From assembly GCA_007026445.1 (NCBI GenBank), contig VDMD01000010.1, forward strand, positions 496,001 through 560,000: a DNA stretch of 64,000 bases, written 5' to 3'. A program made the translations under genes and the position numbers. This DNA comes from Schizophyllum amplum (taxonomy: Eukaryota; Basidiomycota; Agaricomycetes; Agaricales; Schizophyllaceae). Each line of letters opens with the position of its first letter. Position 1 is the first letter of the stretch. Below, piece after piece: positions 63,770 through 64,000 of this stretch. Below the pieces are notes generated by a model that saw only the letters and a program-made list of their open reading frames with translations, ran no database searches and was not told the origin of the DNA.

Positions 63770-64000
63770 ATTTCCAAAGTTACTCATCTGTACAGTGTGG
63801 TCCTACTCTAACTGCAATGCTATCGTGCCCAAGACCTACCTAAACATGTTACAAAGTCCCCAAAGGACGCCCCCGCACCGAGTCCCGTACGTCTATCTCA
63901 CTCGCGCCGGCGTCGCGACAGCCCTTCAGCACGCCGACGGCGTCCCTAGAGTCCACCCGAGTGTCGTGAGCACGTCCCCCCGAGAGTGGTCAGGATCCCG

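Larger units (their letters stand above)
63004..64000. other. Non-coding region, possible end of a transposable element
   Basis: No coding sequence is supported. It begins right where Set2 homology stops. It contains a 15-bp perfect hairpin, a TATA-like TTTTATACTCC near 63286, Gly/G-rich tracts and a cluster of CATTGT repeats. These would fit an LTR, but the other end is not in the window, so this is an inference. Confidence 0.35.

Overview
The window looks like nuclear DNA of a filamentous basidiomycete (Agaricomycetes; order not determinable here). Genes are dense, lie on both strands, and carry many introns of about 45-60 nt, often with GTGCGT or GTAAGT donors. Products include families typical of this group, notably FunK1 kinases, fungal F-box/leucine-rich proteins and Cys-rich secreted proteins with a C-terminal membrane segment. 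There is no bacterial, viral or organellar signature.

Layout. 1-20 kb is conserved cell machinery: a MON2 homologue cut by the window start, a small secreted/membrane protein, an LTE1-like RasGEF, a coiled-coil protein, histone chaperone ASF1, an unknown protein, translation factor eIF2-gamma and a BAP29/BAP31 ER protein. 20-31.3 kb is an accessory island. It holds an F-box gene whose 3' end is caught in a near-perfect inverted repeat (arms about 3.9 kb, 31-nt spacer). Each arm carries an identical FunK1 kinase gene, head to head. Beside it are two decayed FunK1 copies, also head to head, which look like an older version of the same event. 32-45.5 kb returns to ordinary genes: an alpha/beta hydrolase, complex I subunit NDUFA6, a PPR-like mitochondrial protein, a PDAP1/PP28 phosphoprotein, an SR splicing factor, and two low-complexity proteins.

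45.8-54.9 kb is a second accessory cluster: three genes related to the AAA-ATPase-like (PF09820) family around a conserved VPS68/TMEM50 gene. One is a predicted P-loop NTPase fused to a PD-(D/E)XK nuclease. The other two are paralogues of each other with altered Walker motifs and no nuclease. The nuclease gene and one paralogue start 138 bp apart on opposite strands. The N-termini faintly resemble Crinkler-type header domains, so this may be an effector or genome-conflict locus. This is the best candidate here for an undescribed system.

55-63 kb has a RING-CH membrane E3 ligase, a small unknown protein, a DUF1365 gene with one clear and one possible frameshift, a GNAT acetyltransferase and a Set2 H3K36 methyltransferase. 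The Set2 reading frame stops inside the post-SET motif; the last kilobase is non-coding, has a 15-bp hairpin and CATTGT repeats, and may be a transposable-element end.

Gene models were built by eye from splice signals and protein-family conservation. Exon joins are stated where they restore a conserved motif; others are approximate. Statements about protein families are from general knowledge, not from a search.
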